This document shows, piece by piece, positions 8,341-19,500 of a stretch of DNA of 64,000 nt. The notes below the pieces were generated by a model. The model searched no databases. It was not told where the DNA came from and saw only the letters and a list, made by a program, of their open reading frames with translations. Source of the DNA: Mariniflexile sp. TRM1-10. GTDB lineage: Bacteria; Bacteroidota; Bacteroidia; Flavobacteriales; Flavobacteriaceae. Location: contig NZ_CP022985.1 of the NCBI RefSeq assembly GCF_003425985.1, positions 4,324,001 to 4,388,000 on the forward strand. Reading direction: 5' to 3'. A program made the position numbers and the translations under genes. Numbering within the stretch: position 1 is the first letter of the stretch; the number at the start of each line of letters is the position of its first letter.

Positions 8341-9437
8341 TATCTTTTAGCAAAGCGGTCTTGAATCTTGAATCCGACATTATTCTTTTTTGATTTATAT
8401 ATTCTGAAACCCGTGATAAGTAAAACCAGGGGTATCATTCCAGAGATAAAGACCAAAATCCTACCACAAATACCTGCAATTTCCCCGATATGAATAGGAT
8501 AGAATTGTGCTGCTATACGATTGCTGTTAGAATCAAACCTAAAATCTGATAAAGTTGTCATGTCTCCTTTTTCATTGATTTCTACCTCTTTTGTTTTTCG
8601 ATACCCTGCTTTTATAAAACGGTCTTCTATATATCTGATTCGATACATGCCTGTTTTGTCTTTAGGAAAATAAATAGCTCGTAAAGCATAGGTTTCATTG
8701 GAGTTTAATAAGGCATCATTCAGGGTTGAAAAGTTTTTGCCTTTTTGTTGGTTGGTTACATGTGTATTAGAGTTATCAAACACTTTTAACGCTGATTTAT
8801 AAACGGCATTATAGGTGAAATAAGCCCCCGTAAAAGCAATGATAAGAAGTGGAATGAAAAAATTGATGCCGAATACTTTGTGTAAATCGAAGTTAAACTT
8901 CTTTTTCTTTGCCTTCCATTTTATTTTAAATCCTTTTTTCAAGTTGTTGGCATAGGCTTTCCACCAAATATAAACGCCAGAAGTTATTAGCATTAGAAAA
9001 AATATGATGGCACTGGTTCCTATAATATACTTGCCTATTTGGGGAATTCCCAAAGTACGGTGCAGATTTAGTAGGCTTTCAAAAAATAATATAGAGGCTG
9101 ATTTTTCACCTAGAGATTCACTGGTTACTGGATGGTAGTAATTTGTTTTTCCATTTTTAAACTGAATGGCTATGGTTTGCTGCTCCCGATAGGGAAGAAA
9201 AATTTTATTTATACGATCCTTGTGGGTTTCAATTAAAGAAACGGCAGTTTTTAAAATAGTTGCGTCTTTAATATTTTCTATGTTTTCAACTTTTAACAAT
9301 TCGGGATTAAGGGCTGCTGTTATTTCGGGTTGCCAAATGTATAGCGAACCTGTAAGCCCCGAGAAGGATGCTATAAGTCCGCAAGTAAGTCCTAGCCAAA
9401 GATGGATTTTCCGTATTGTTGTATTAAAAGATAGCAA
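8337..9437 (-). CDS. PepSY-associated transmembrane protein (iron uptake type)
   Basis: 366 residues. Begins TTIRKIHLWLGLTCGLIASF, the characteristic start of PepSY_TM proteins, with four membrane helices (about residues 12-35, 138-160, 187-210 and 335-355) and periplasmic PepSY-like regions between them. Proteins of this family usually accompany siderophore receptors and are thought to act in inner-membrane ferric reduction or transport. It lies downstream of the TonB receptor with a hairpin terminator between them, so it is probably expressed by read-through. The start is a TTG at 9437; no in-frame ATG lies upstream before a stop, and the reading matches the family N-terminus. Confidence 0.88.
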   Translation of the reverse strand: MLSFNTTIRKIHLWLGLTCGLIASFSGLTGSLYIWQPEITAALNPELLKVENIENIKDATILKTAVSLIETHKDRINKIFLPYREQQTIAIQFKNGKTNYYHPVTSESLGEKSASILFFESLLNLHRTLGIPQIGKYIIGTSAIIFFLMLITSGVYIWWKAYANNLKKGFKIKWKAKKKKFNFDLHKVFGINFFIPLLIIAFTGAYFTYNAVYKSALKVFDNSNTHVTNQQKGKNFSTLNDALLNSNETYALRAIYFPKDKTGMYRIRYIEDRFIKAGYRKTKEVEINEKGDMTTLSDFRFDSNSNRIAAQFYPIHIGEIAGICGRILVFISGMIPLVLLITGFRIYKSKKNNVGFKIQDRFAKRY

Positions 9438-9460
9438 TGGGTATCGTATGAAATCTATAA

Positions 9461-9494
9461 AAAACCAATGCTAGCAAATATACTAGCATTGGTT
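9461..9494 (-). terminator. hairpin terminator or attenuator after TonB receptor gene
   Basis: Perfect 11-bp stem ACCAATGCTAG (9464-9474) / CTAGCATTGGT (9483-9493) with an 8-nt loop, followed on the minus strand by a T run. It lies directly after the receptor stop and before the PepSY gene, so it may reduce expression of the second gene. Confidence 0.8.
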
Positions 9495-9503
9495 AGATTA
9501 ATA

Positions 9504-11885
9504 TTAAAAATTATAATGAATACTTAATTTAGCATTGGTGCCTTCGCCTGCACCTGTAAAATCTCTTAAAGGTGCTGCCCATTGCGATCTAGCCGGAAGG
9601 TAATACGCATTCAATAAGTTATTGACGCCTAAAGCAACAGACATATTGGACTGTAATTGATACGCTATAGAAAAATTAAGCAAGGTATAGCCTGTAACAG
9701 GAAATTGTGTGTGTCTAAATGTGTAATCATCGTTGGCATTCAAATACGGATCAAATCGTTTTCTGTCTCCCAAATTAGTCATTCGTAAAGACGTGTTGAT
9801 TTTTTCAATAGGTTTCCAAGTAACATAAGCAGTCCATTTAGGGGCAGCAATAACATCACCTCCCAAATAAGTCAACGTATTTTCATTTGCAGCACTGTGG
9901 GTTACACCTTCCACGTATGAATAAGATGTGCCTATCTGTAATGCATTGCTGTTTGATATATAATCAATAGCTACTTCACCACCATAAATGTTTTGTGGCT
10001 GTTTGGAAGGCACAAAAGCATTGGTGTTTTCATCAAAAACAACACCTGTACCTAAGTTGGAGGTACTGTAATAGCCTACCGCCTCAAATTTAAAATTATT
10101 GAATTTCGACAAAAATCCGAATTCATAGTTTTTAGTCACAGCAGGTTCCAGTTGAATGTCATTTATATTGTCGGCAGTCGCGGAACGTAAAACAGAACCT
10201 AAATCGGCAATAGAAAATCCTTGTGAATAGCTTATATAAGGAATAAATTCTTGATGTTCTATATAACGCAATCCTACATTAAATGCTAGGTTGTCAAATC
10301 CAATTTTACCACCTTCAACGGCAACCGAAGGATTGTAATTCCCGTCCCCTAGAGGTGAATAAGGCAGCGTGTTGTAATCTGCTATTTCTATATTCATGTC
10401 ATCATATCTTAGACCTGCTTTTACCACCCATCTGTTGTCAAATTTCATAGTAGATTGTAAATAAGGCGCCCAACTCAACATTTCGGTATTTGGCACCCAT
10501 AATCGCCCATCTAGAAGGCCTTGGTTGGTTTTATCTCTAAGTAAATCAACACCATAGGTTAAAGAAACATCCGCGGAACTATTGGTGGCAATGCTTGTAT
10601 TGAAATTAGGTCTAAGTCCATACTTTTCAGCATTGATAACAGATTGCCCGCCATTTTCAAACTTATCGGAATAAAAGAAAATGTTTTCTGTATTCTGATA
10701 ATAGAGATCCGTCGTAAAATCTGTTGTACCGGAAAAAATATGGTTTAGGTTATATTTCAATTGACCATTTATAAGTGTCGTTCCAGTTGGTTCTTGTCCT
10801 TCAACAGAACCTTCAACACCGTAACCGGCAGTTAGTGAATAATCACCATCCTCGTTAAAAACCTCAAATTCCGCAGGAACAGGAATAAAAGGCGTGTCTT
10901 GGGCGGATTTGTATAAATTTCCGGCCAAGGTGATTTTTTGATTATCATCAATTTGATATTCTAATTTTGCTAGCGTACTGTAAATATGTGTGTTGTCAAG
11001 TCCATAAGTCGGAAGAATGACGACACCATCAGCATCATATTTATTACCTGTTTTTTCATAACTTCCACTTATATAGTAATTAAAATTATCCAAATTACCA
11101 TTTAAGGATTGATACACCCCAAAACCTAAGGCATCGTTTGTTTTTGCTAAGCTTGATGTGCCCCAAACATTCGTTGCGCCCGCTATTTTTTTAGTAGCAT
11201 TTGGTTTTTTGGTTATGTAATTAATAAAACCGCCATTACCTCCATTACCAAAGATGGATGTGGCGCCTTTGATAACCTCGACCCTACTGATATCATTTGG
11301 GCTTATTGATTTTATTCCCAACTGCCCATTTCTTAACGGTGTAGATTGTGGAATTCCATCGACCATTACCAAAAGCGAACGCCCACGTAAGGTTTGTCCC
11401 CAGTTGGAAAACGTACCCGTAGAAACAGCCAATCCAGGCACTGTAAACTCCAATATATCACTAATGTTTGTTGTGGAATTTGATAATTCCTGGAGTTTAA
11501 CTTCATTAACAACTGTTACCGAGGCTGGGATTTCCGAAAGATATTCTGAACGCCTACTTGCCGAGACAACGACTTCGTCCAAATTATTTAAATCTTCCTT
11601 TAATATTGCTGTATGTGAAATTGTGCCATTCCGTATGAACGAAAAACTTTCTGTTTGGGTTTGGTATCCCAACATTCTAAAAGTTACTTTCCAAGTGCCT
11701 ACTTTAACATGGGATAGTTCATAATTTCCATCATAATCTGTTGTTGTGCCTTGCTGCAGTTCTGCAATATAAACTTCGGCTCCAAAGAGAGGTTGGTTAT
11801 GTTCGTCGGTAACCTTCCCTTTTATCCCTTGGGAAACGGCATAGAATGATAATAATAAAGCGGTAGTTAATGTAATAATCTTCAT
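9504..11885 (-). CDS. TonB-dependent outer-membrane receptor, siderophore/iron type
   Basis: 793 residues. Signal peptide MKIITLTTALLLSFYAVSQG, then a carboxypeptidase-regulatory-like beta-sandwich (about 21-105), a plug domain (about 115-235, with TonB-box-like LDEVVVSA and RGRSLLVMVDGIPQST), and a 22-strand barrel ending in a terminal phenylalanine (LSIHYNF). The plug and barrel resemble ferric-siderophore or ferric-citrate receptors rather than SusC, and no SusD gene follows. The PepSY membrane protein downstream supports iron uptake. A strong Bacteroidota promoter and an AT-rich inverted repeat precede the gene, consistent with iron-responsive control; the ligand itself cannot be read from sequence. 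Confidence 0.92.
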   Translation of the reverse strand: MKIITLTTALLLSFYAVSQGIKGKVTDEHNQPLFGAEVYIAELQQGTTTDYDGNYELSHVKVGTWKVTFRMLGYQTQTESFSFIRNGTISHTAILKEDLNNLDEVVVSASRRSEYLSEIPASVTVVNEVKLQELSNSTTNISDILEFTVPGLAVSTGTFSNWGQTLRGRSLLVMVDGIPQSTPLRNGQLGIKSISPNDISRVEVIKGATSIFGNGGNGGFINYITKKPNATKKIAGATNVWGTSSLAKTNDALGFGVYQSLNGNLDNFNYYISGSYEKTGNKYDADGVVILPTYGLDNTHIYSTLAKLEYQIDDNQKITLAGNLYKSAQDTPFIPVPAEFEVFNEDGDYSLTAGYGVEGSVEGQEPTGTTLINGQLKYNLNHIFSGTTDFTTDLYYQNTENIFFYSDKFENGGQSVINAEKYGLRPNFNTSIATNSSADVSLTYGVDLLRDKTNQGLLDGRLWVPNTEMLSWAPYLQSTMKFDNRWVVKAGLRYDDMNIEIADYNTLPYSPLGDGNYNPSVAVEGGKIGFDNLAFNVGLRYIEHQEFIPYISYSQGFSIADLGSVLRSATADNINDIQLEPAVTKNYEFGFLSKFNNFKFEAVGYYSTSNLGTGVVFDENTNAFVPSKQPQNIYGGEVAIDYISNSNALQIGTSYSYVEGVTHSAANENTLTYLGGDVIAAPKWTAYVTWKPIEKINTSLRMTNLGDRKRFDPYLNANDDYTFRHTQFPVTGYTLLNFSIAYQLQSNMSVALGVNNLLNAYYLPARSQWAAPLRDFTGAGEGTNAKLSIHYNF

Positions 11886-11887
11886 TT

Positions 11888-11949
11888 AAATTTATTTAGA
11901 CTTATTTAAAATAAGGTGCAAATATATTTTCTATTTCTAATAAACCAAA
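11888..11949 (-). promoter_or_regulatory. promoter of TonB receptor with possible Fur-type operator
   Basis: TTTG (11949-11946) N19 TATATTTG (11926-11919) on the minus strand is a full match to the Bacteroidota consensus TTTG-N17-23-TAnnTTTG. Between the -7 and the ATG lies TTATTTTAAATAAGTCTAAA plus TAA, an imperfect AT-rich inverted repeat where a Fur-type repressor could bind. The promoter is well supported; the operator is tentative. Confidence 0.7.
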
Positions 11950-12235
11950 GATTATTCTGAATTATTTTGGGTTATATTTTAACAGCTTGAACTAACAAGA
12001 AAGTTATTACAGATTGTTTTATTTTGATATAAATGGGTCAAGTTTATAAGCAGAAAGTCACGTTAGCAAAGCAGACGCTTTAGAGATGCTCAATAAACAA
12101 ATGAACTATCTCAAGCTAAATATAAATGAGGAAAAAAGTTTTTCATTGATGGAAACCTTAGATTTTCAAACTTTTCACTTAATCCCGATCAAGGGGTTTT
12201 ATATATAAAATCAAAAAAAATATATCTTAATATCT
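11950..12235. other. intergenic region with a short open fragment, no gene assigned
   Basis: Between the TonB receptor promoter and the nuclease gene. On the plus strand about 50 codons stay open (about 12052-12207, containing ADALEMLNKQMNYLKLNI), without a start that gives a recognisable protein. It could be a decayed gene end. Nothing else recognised. Confidence 0.25.
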
Positions 12236-13465
12236 CTATTTGTCTTTAAAATCTACACTTTGAATTGTTGGAAAGTTCCTAAGAGGAACGTCACAAAGCC
12301 TACAAATTTCAATCATTTTATTGGCAATCTGGTGAACTAGCTCCTCTCTTTGTTTATTGTCAAATAATTTAGATCGTTCGCCTATATCACCAAAATTTAT
12401 ATCATAATTATATAAAACCCAGTACTGGTCATCTTTCCAATCAGATTCAGAGTGTCCAGATTTTTTCAGTTTTTCAATAAGAAATTGTCTATTGAAATGA
12501 TCTTTATGAGCAATAAGTCCATATTTATTTCGGTTTAAATGTATTCTGCTTTCACCCTGTAATTGTACTCTGATTCCATTTGTCCAATGTTTATGAAAAA
12601 TATTTAACCTAGACCAAGGCACACTGAGATTATCACTGATCTCATAAGACCAAAGTGAATTTTCTGTATTTAAAGTTTCCGTAATTTTCAGTCCTATTTC
12701 ATTCAAATAGCGTGTAGCATACTCTATTTCCACTATTTCGATAGTATCTGAAATTGTTCTGGCTGACAGGTAATTGGACTTAATCATATCTTTTATTTCA
12801 TTTTCCATTTTACTATCTGTAAGTTGATTGGTTAGCTTTTTTAATAGAATAATATACTGTTTAATACTCTCTCTTACTATAGGTTGATCTGTGGCTTCTT
12901 TAAGACAAGCTTCCAGCCACTCTATTATTGTTGTACGGTATGAAATACAATAATAGTGCTCATTTACCTTTAAATCATCTTTACTACCGTCTGATGGTTC
13001 TTCTCCATTTAAAGTGAGATAAAAAACTTTATTCCTTTCATAATTATGGTTTGCATATCTTTTAAGCTGAAAGGATTGGTCACTTGCATAAATTTTATTC
13101 TCTATACAAATAGTATTATTTATCCTATCTTTTATATAAATATCTACTCGCCCCCCTGTCTTGGTTAAATGGTTATTAGCTCCAATAGAGTATTCCAAAA
13201 TTACCTGTGCAGAAGCAATATTAATTCTTTCATCTTTAATTTGTTGTAAGAACAATTGAAGAAAAGTGCTTCCAAAATTGTGTGAGCCTTTAGGGTTTAA
13301 CAACTCACCCAAAAAAGCAGAATGTGTACCATTTTCTTTACTTTCCAATTTTAAGATAGAAAACACATTAAAATTTTCACCTTTTAGAACCGCAATCTCT
13401 TTTTGATGTTCAAGAATTCGCCCTGTATCTTTTAATAATTTTGCATAGATCGGAGTCTCTGTCAT
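12236..13465 (-). CDS. PD-(D/E)XK nuclease superfamily protein (PDDEXK_4 type)
   Basis: 409 residues. The N-terminal half carries a nuclease core: GGRVDIYI (catalytic Asp) and ICIENKIYASDQSFQLKRY (E-x-K), with an upstream helix containing the family-typical HSAFLGELLNPKGSH. This matches the PDDEXK_4 family of putative DNases often found in defence islands. The C-terminal half is not recognised. It is the last gene of the minus-strand defence island, 94 bp after the DUF4132 gene, and may be a separate unit. Substrate unknown. Confidence 0.8.
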   Translation of the reverse strand: MTETPIYAKLLKDTGRILEHQKEIAVLKGENFNVFSILKLESKENGTHSAFLGELLNPKGSHNFGSTFLQLFLQQIKDERINIASAQVILEYSIGANNHLTKTGGRVDIYIKDRINNTICIENKIYASDQSFQLKRYANHNYERNKVFYLTLNGEEPSDGSKDDLKVNEHYYCISYRTTIIEWLEACLKEATDQPIVRESIKQYIILLKKLTNQLTDSKMENEIKDMIKSNYLSARTISDTIEIVEIEYATRYLNEIGLKITETLNTENSLWSYEISDNLSVPWSRLNIFHKHWTNGIRVQLQGESRIHLNRNKYGLIAHKDHFNRQFLIEKLKKSGHSESDWKDDQYWVLYNYDINFGDIGERSKLFDNKQREELVHQIANKMIEICRLCDVPLRNFPTIQSVDFKDK

Positions 13466-13559
13466 AATTTGGTTGTTATTTTAAACAATATCAATATAAG
13501 GTATATATATCGAATTGGATTCCTCCCGCTCTCATCGAAAAAACCAGTCTCTATGATGA

Positions 13560-16172
13560 TTATCTATTTATTTGAGTTAAAATAGTTGTATCAGTAATCT
13601 TATCGTCATCGGCTAGTAAAAACGCCTTGCTTAAAACCAACGAAAGACCTCTATCGCCTTCAAAAGGCAAAAATATATTATCGGTATTAGTATCCTTACC
13701 TCTAGCCGGAACAATACATAAATACTGATCATTAGGTTCCATTAATATATTTGTACTCCCAATATGAATTTTATACACTCTTTTCTTTCCTTTGATTTTC
13801 AAGAACTTCCCTTCAAAAGACGCCACTTTTGCTATTTTCAATCTAGGTACTAATTTTTCAAGGATTTCTTTTCTTGTTTTTGCTACTTCTGTTAATTCTC
13901 CAAACGAGTAACTTGTCCAATAATCTCGGTATTGTGGCAAACCACCATTATCTCGCCATTCTGGGTCATTACCCACACTAGCCACACCAACAAACAAATC
14001 AACATCTCTCATTACTTCTGAAAGCACAATTTTTGGTATATCAATTAAATCTACAACTTCATTTTCATTATTTACAAAACGTACTTGATCGGTTGCAACA
14101 TAATTCCAAATCCCAGCATCATTAAAAGCATCATCTGCATTCACTTCATTAATCCAAAACTGGGCTTCCAAATTATGTTCTTTAAGCGAAATAGAAGCTA
14201 TATCTGCATCCCTACCATCATCATAAGCTCCCATCAATGAATATCTCCACCCCCTAATGCCTGTGAGAGCATTAAATTGATGCTGTTTTAATAAATGTGC
14301 CGCCATTCTATTACTATAGGATTTTGTATTGAGCTCTGCATCTGTCAAAATATACACTTCTCGATATGCTTGCTTCAATCCCTGTTGTATTTGCAATACT
14401 TCTAGTCTATTTCTCCATGCCAAAACATCATCAATGTTCGCATAAATGGGATGCCATAATCTTACTTCTGTATGGCTATCAATACTTGTTAATTCGTTAC
14501 CATGAACATCATTCCATTTATCTTCAATCCATAATCCTGTTTCTTCCATTCCGTCCTTTTTAAAACTCCAAATCAAATTTTTTGCAATAAAACTAACCAG
14601 TCCATGATTCAAATAAAACTTCTCAAATTTCTCATATGTCCATACTCTTTCATACAAATACAACCTATCTATTCTATCCCTTTGGGCTGTTAAATATTTT
14701 TTTATTTGTACGATTGTTTCTTTTGCTTGTTTTAAGGTTTGTTTGTGTTTTGTCGAGGATTTTATAAATGTTGGCTCTGTTTTCTGTGTAGTTCCGTCTG
14801 GCTTTTTCCATGTAAGCAAAACTTTTCCCAAAGCCTTTATTTCTATTTCTAATGTATAGTCATCAAACAAATAGGTTTTGCAACCATCTATCAAACCAAA
14901 ATCTGGTATGGATAATTCTTCTATTTCCGAGGTTGAAACCCCTAGTTTAACAGAAGAAGACTCTATGTACTTCTCAATAATTTCTTTTGTATTATTCTGT
15001 TTAATCCTAAGCTTTAATCTTGATAAATGACTGATTCCTTCTAATCCTTTCGTATTTCCTAAGGTATAAATACAGGCATTTCCAAGCCCTGCCGCTGTTG
15101 GTCCAACTCCTGGGATTTTTTCAAAACAACGTTCCGCTAATTTGGCAATTATATTAAGGGAATTGGAATCGTGAAATTTGGACATACTCCAAACAAGACC
15201 TTTCAAAAAAATAAGATTCTTCTCATTTAAAAATTCATGGCCCACATAATTATAAACCTGCCCTCCAGAATACACATGTTGTTTAGGCGTTTCGATTGTT
15301 TTTAAAGACGCTGAAAATTCAATCCATTCTTGGGTAACACTTTTATATTTGGGAATACCTATATCATTAATAATATCACTGGTTTCTTTTAAAAACTTTT
15401 GAGTAGGTTTTCCACTTGTTGCTTTCATAAACAAATGAAACAATGAAAACCATGAGTCTTGTAACTCTTTTTTTAAAGCCGCTATTTGCGGATTTACAAG
15501 TTGTGCCAGTCTATCATCAGGAAGTGTATATGGAGCCACGCTTCCTGATTCATTAGTGTTTTCAAAAAGTATTTTTTCAATTTTAACACGCACTTTTTCT
15601 AAATCAGTGCCATAATAGTATTTAGTTTGTTTTAATTGTTTCCAGCTAAGCAAATCATTTAAAAAAATCTTTAGACCATCAGCAAGACCTTCTTTTTTAA
15701 CAATTCTCTCTATTTGCTGAATAGAAAAACCTATAGGCCAATCAACAAATCTTTTATTCTGGGCTTCATCAGAAATCTTAAATTCTTTAATTAGTTGAAT
15801 TATTTCATCATTAGAAAAATCCAGATTGCTACGCATCAACAGATTAAACAGCTCATTATAAATATGTTTTTTCTTAAAAATATGATCGCGTCCTTGGTAT
15901 CCTCCTGATTTTCTCGTAATCAGTTCAAAACTTTTTATTGGCTCTATAAGATAAAACAGTAAGTCTTTCTTGGTTGTAACATCCAACGATTTAATTTGGG
16001 CATAAGCTTTTAACTTTCCCATTGGGGCATTATAAAAATAACTATTGAATTGGGCATCTTTATAGGATTCCTCAACTAATTCATCAAGTATTTTATCAAA
16101 TTCTTTATTAGATTTATAATTTTGGTTTTCACGCTTACCAAATAAATTACTTAGACTTTCTTTAATTCCCAT
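13560..16172 (-). CDS. DUF4132 domain-containing protein
   Basis: 870 residues, soluble, no signal peptide. The central region (about 440-620, WKKPDGTTQKTEPTFIKSS through LYLYERVWTYEKFEKFYLNH) is a DUF4132 domain, also found in MolR-like proteins. The C-terminal part reads as a beta-rich conserved region. The function of the domain is unknown. The gene begins 3 bp after the 130-residue gene and follows the type I restriction genes on the same strand, so it is probably cotranscribed with hsdR. That position suggests an accessory defence or regulatory role, which is inference. Confidence 0.8.
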   Translation of the reverse strand: MGIKESLSNLFGKRENQNYKSNKEFDKILDELVEESYKDAQFNSYFYNAPMGKLKAYAQIKSLDVTTKKDLLFYLIEPIKSFELITRKSGGYQGRDHIFKKKHIYNELFNLLMRSNLDFSNDEIIQLIKEFKISDEAQNKRFVDWPIGFSIQQIERIVKKEGLADGLKIFLNDLLSWKQLKQTKYYYGTDLEKVRVKIEKILFENTNESGSVAPYTLPDDRLAQLVNPQIAALKKELQDSWFSLFHLFMKATSGKPTQKFLKETSDIINDIGIPKYKSVTQEWIEFSASLKTIETPKQHVYSGGQVYNYVGHEFLNEKNLIFLKGLVWSMSKFHDSNSLNIIAKLAERCFEKIPGVGPTAAGLGNACIYTLGNTKGLEGISHLSRLKLRIKQNNTKEIIEKYIESSSVKLGVSTSEIEELSIPDFGLIDGCKTYLFDDYTLEIEIKALGKVLLTWKKPDGTTQKTEPTFIKSSTKHKQTLKQAKETIVQIKKYLTAQRDRIDRLYLYERVWTYEKFEKFYLNHGLVSFIAKNLIWSFKKDGMEETGLWIEDKWNDVHGNELTSIDSHTEVRLWHPIYANIDDVLAWRNRLEVLQIQQGLKQAYREVYILTDAELNTKSYSNRMAAHLLKQHQFNALTGIRGWRYSLMGAYDDGRDADIASISLKEHNLEAQFWINEVNADDAFNDAGIWNYVATDQVRFVNNENEVVDLIDIPKIVLSEVMRDVDLFVGVASVGNDPEWRDNGGLPQYRDYWTSYSFGELTEVAKTRKEILEKLVPRLKIAKVASFEGKFLKIKGKKRVYKIHIGSTNILMEPNDQYLCIVPARGKDTNTDNIFLPFEGDRGLSLVLSKAFLLADDDKITDTTILTQINR

Positions 16173-16175
16173 AAT

Positions 16176-16568
16176 TTAGCCTCCTACTAATTGTGTTAAT
16201 TTAACGAAGTTAATTTCAGTATTTTTATTTACTAGAACTTCTTGTTCTAAATCACCCGCTTGCTGGTCGTCTATAAGTATGAAATAACCATTTTTTTGAA
16301 AAGCGTCATAAGCAATTAAAACTTGCTTTTCTACATCTATTTTTTGCTTTCTATCTCGAAGCTTAAAACCATTTAACGTTTTTTCAGCATTCGTGGGTTG
16401 TATCAAACCATTAAAATACTCAGGCAGTTTATTATTGTAAGCTTCAACTTCTGCTTCTACCCTTGCAGCAATTAAATCTTTTACAGTTGTTCTTTCATTA
16501 GCAACCGCTATTTTAATCTGGTTCAGAATATCACCTGTAAAAGTGACGTCTTTTAATATTAGTTCCAT
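16176..16568 (-). CDS. hypothetical protein paired with DUF4132 gene
   Basis: 130 residues, acidic, mixed helix/strand, no membrane segment. No family recognised. It sits 24 bp after hsdR and 3 bp before the DUF4132 gene, so it is tightly coupled to the latter and probably a functional partner. The hydrophobic-flanked YFILIDDQQAGDLEQEV stretch near the C-terminus is the most distinctive part. Confidence 0.7.
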   Translation of the reverse strand: MELILKDVTFTGDILNQIKIAVANERTTVKDLIAARVEAEVEAYNNKLPEYFNGLIQPTNAEKTLNGFKLRDRKQKIDVEKQVLIAYDAFQKNGYFILIDDQQAGDLEQEVLVNKNTEINFVKLTQLVGG

Positions 16569-16592
16569 ATCTCACTTTTTTATAACACTATT

Positions 16593-19500
16593 TTAAGCAC
16601 TCCAATCGCTAAACTGCCCTTCAGCTTGTTGCATAATTTCTTGCAATATGTCATTTAGGATAGCAAGTGACATTTTCCCTCTTAATTCTTTTTTTACTGC
16701 TAACCTTATGGCTGCTTTGGCATTTTCTTTTTTTGTCCAATCTAGTTGTAAATTGGATTTTACCGCTTTTACAATGGCGTGTACAATATTTTGGATTGGA
16801 CCTTCCTCTTTTATAATGTCTTGTTTTGCTGCCAGAATATCATAAAATGCTAATTCTTCTTCGCTCAGTCCTAACTCCTTTACACGATCATCATCATTTT
16901 GAAGTGCTTTTGCACGCTCCACCAATTCAGCTATGGTTGCATAACTATCTAAAGCATTGGAATGGTATCTATCAATTACCTTTTCTAGTTCTTCTTTTAG
17001 CGAAGTGTATTTTTTTATATTTTTATGAAGTCGTAATTTGATTTCGTCTTTTAGGATATTCTTAATCAATTCAATTTTCAAGGCGAGTCCGTCTTTTTCC
17101 TTTTTGGTTCCTAATAAAAAGGTTTCGTCTAAAATTGAAATATCTGGTTTTTCAATGCCTGCCATAGCGAACACATCGACAATATCTTCGGAATCGATAC
17201 TTTGGCTTATCAACTCTTTTATTCGTTCTTGCTGTTCACTTCTGCTCGATTTTACCGATTTCGCATTTCTAACCGCTTTTGAAATATGCTGAATAAACAA
17301 GACATCGACGGCAAACTCCTGAATAGCACTTTGACTTTTTACGATAGACAACAAGCCTGATAATGTTTTTTCGGCTTTCATGAAATTATTAGAATCCTCG
17401 TCGTATTTAATAATGGCATTAACTGCTTGTTTAACTAGCAGTACCTTTTCGGCATCGCGTAAGGCTCGCCATTGACTATAATCAATCGTTTCTGGAATAA
17501 AAGTTTTGCAGATGTCTATTTGATTTAAAAACAATTCTAATGCTTGCTCAATATCAATAGTTGGCTGACCTTCTCCTCCACTTCCTGTATATTTAGTTGT
17601 AGCTGTTTTTAAGTTATCTCCAATACCAATATAATCGACTATAACCCCATTCTTTTTATCTTTAAAAACACGGTTTGTTCGGGTGATGGCTTGCATCAGG
17701 TTATGCCCTTTCATAATCTTATCTACATACATGGTGTGTACACAAGGCGCATCAAAACCTGTTAACCACATATCACGAACGATTACTATTTTTAAAGGAT
17801 CCTCTTCTTTTCTAAATCGTTTTTTTAAACCTTCCGTCGCATCTTTAGTGCGTATGTGGTCATTCCATGTGATGGGGTCCTTAGAAATGTTTCCCGTCAT
17901 AACTACTGCTACTTCAGGGCAACCTTCTAAAGCGGTTAATGCATTGTACATTTTTACACAATTACGTCTGCTCATGCAAACCACCATGGCTTTTCCTTTT
18001 AAGGTATTGGTTCTATTTGTAAAATGGTTTAATATATCGTTTGCTATTTTATTCACACGGTCTTCAGAGCCTGCGGCATCTTCAATAGCTGCCCATTTTA
18101 AATTCCCACTTTCTTCATTGGCTTCTGTAATTTCATCTGCATCATCATCTATATTTTCATTCCATAAATGGAGTTTTGCCAATCGTGGTTCATAAAAAAT
18201 ATTCACGGTAGCGTTATCATCTACAGACTGTTTAATATCATAGGTATGAATAACGTTTCCAAACACTTCCTGTGTATCAGCATCTTTACTATCTACAGGT
18301 GTTCCTGTAAAACCAATAAATGATGCATTTGGTAACGCTTTACGCATATTGGAGGCAAATCCATCCAATAAACCGTATTGGGTTCTATGTGCTTCATCTG
18401 CCATCACAATGATATTTTCACGCTCGGATAAGGTAGGGTGTTCCAATTCTCCTAATTGCTCGTCGGTGGTTTGTTTTAAGCGGAACTTTTCAATGGTTGT
18501 AAAAATGACACCACCTGCACCTGCCGACAGTAATTGCCTTAAATCGTCGGTGGTGTCGGCATGTTGTACATCACCCACCAAATCTTTGGCCAATACAAAG
18601 TTTTCATAGAGTTGCATATCTAAATCGCTGCGATCAACTTGCACCACAATGGTTGGGTTTTTCAATTCTGGAAGACTCCGTAAAATACCTGTATAAATGG
18701 CCATAGAAATACTTTTTCCTGACCCTTGTGTGTGCCAAATAACACCAATGCGACCATCACCAAACGGGCGCACCGATTTTTTAGCCGCTTCTACCGCAAA
18801 ATTAACGCCGAAAAACTGATGGTACTTGGCACCTTTTTTTATGAGTGTGCCGTTGTGGTCTTCATGAAAAACAAAGTTTTTTATGTAATTAAGCAATCGG
18901 TCTTTTGGAAACAAACCAAACAACAGCGTGTGCATCTGAAAATCGTCTTCTTGTACGGTGTCTTTACCATTCATACTTTTCCAAGCCGAAAACCATTCCA
19001 TACTTGAACTAAACATACCGTGTTGGGCTTCGTTACCATCGCTAATAATGGTTAAAGCGTTGTACTCAAACAACAACGGAATGTCTTTTTTGTAATGCTC
19101 TATTTGATTATGCGCTTCTTTTATATTCGTGTTTTCGTCGTACCAATTCTTTAACTCAAAAACAATTAAAGGCAAACCATTTATATAGATGATAATATCG
19201 GGGCGACGTTTATTTTTTCCTGTAATACTGAATTGATTGACTGCCCAAAAGGTGTTATTTTTAGGGGTATTAAAATCGATGGGGTAAATATGGATGGCTT
19301 TTTCTTTTCCGTCATTATCTTCATAAGTAAACTCTAAACCTTTGGTAAGTTTTAAATGAAATGTGCGATTTCTGTGTTCTAAATCCGCACCTTCGTTATT
19401 GGTGAATTCTGCAACCACCAGCGCTTGCATATCCTTTGGGAGTTCTGAATATTGCTTTTGAATAAAGCCTAACAACTGATCTTTTAAAACCACCTCATGA

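Noticed and set aside
12052..12207. About 50 open codons on the plus strand
   Set aside because: No good start, no recognised family and no ribosome-binding context; possibly a gene remnant but not supportable as a CDS.
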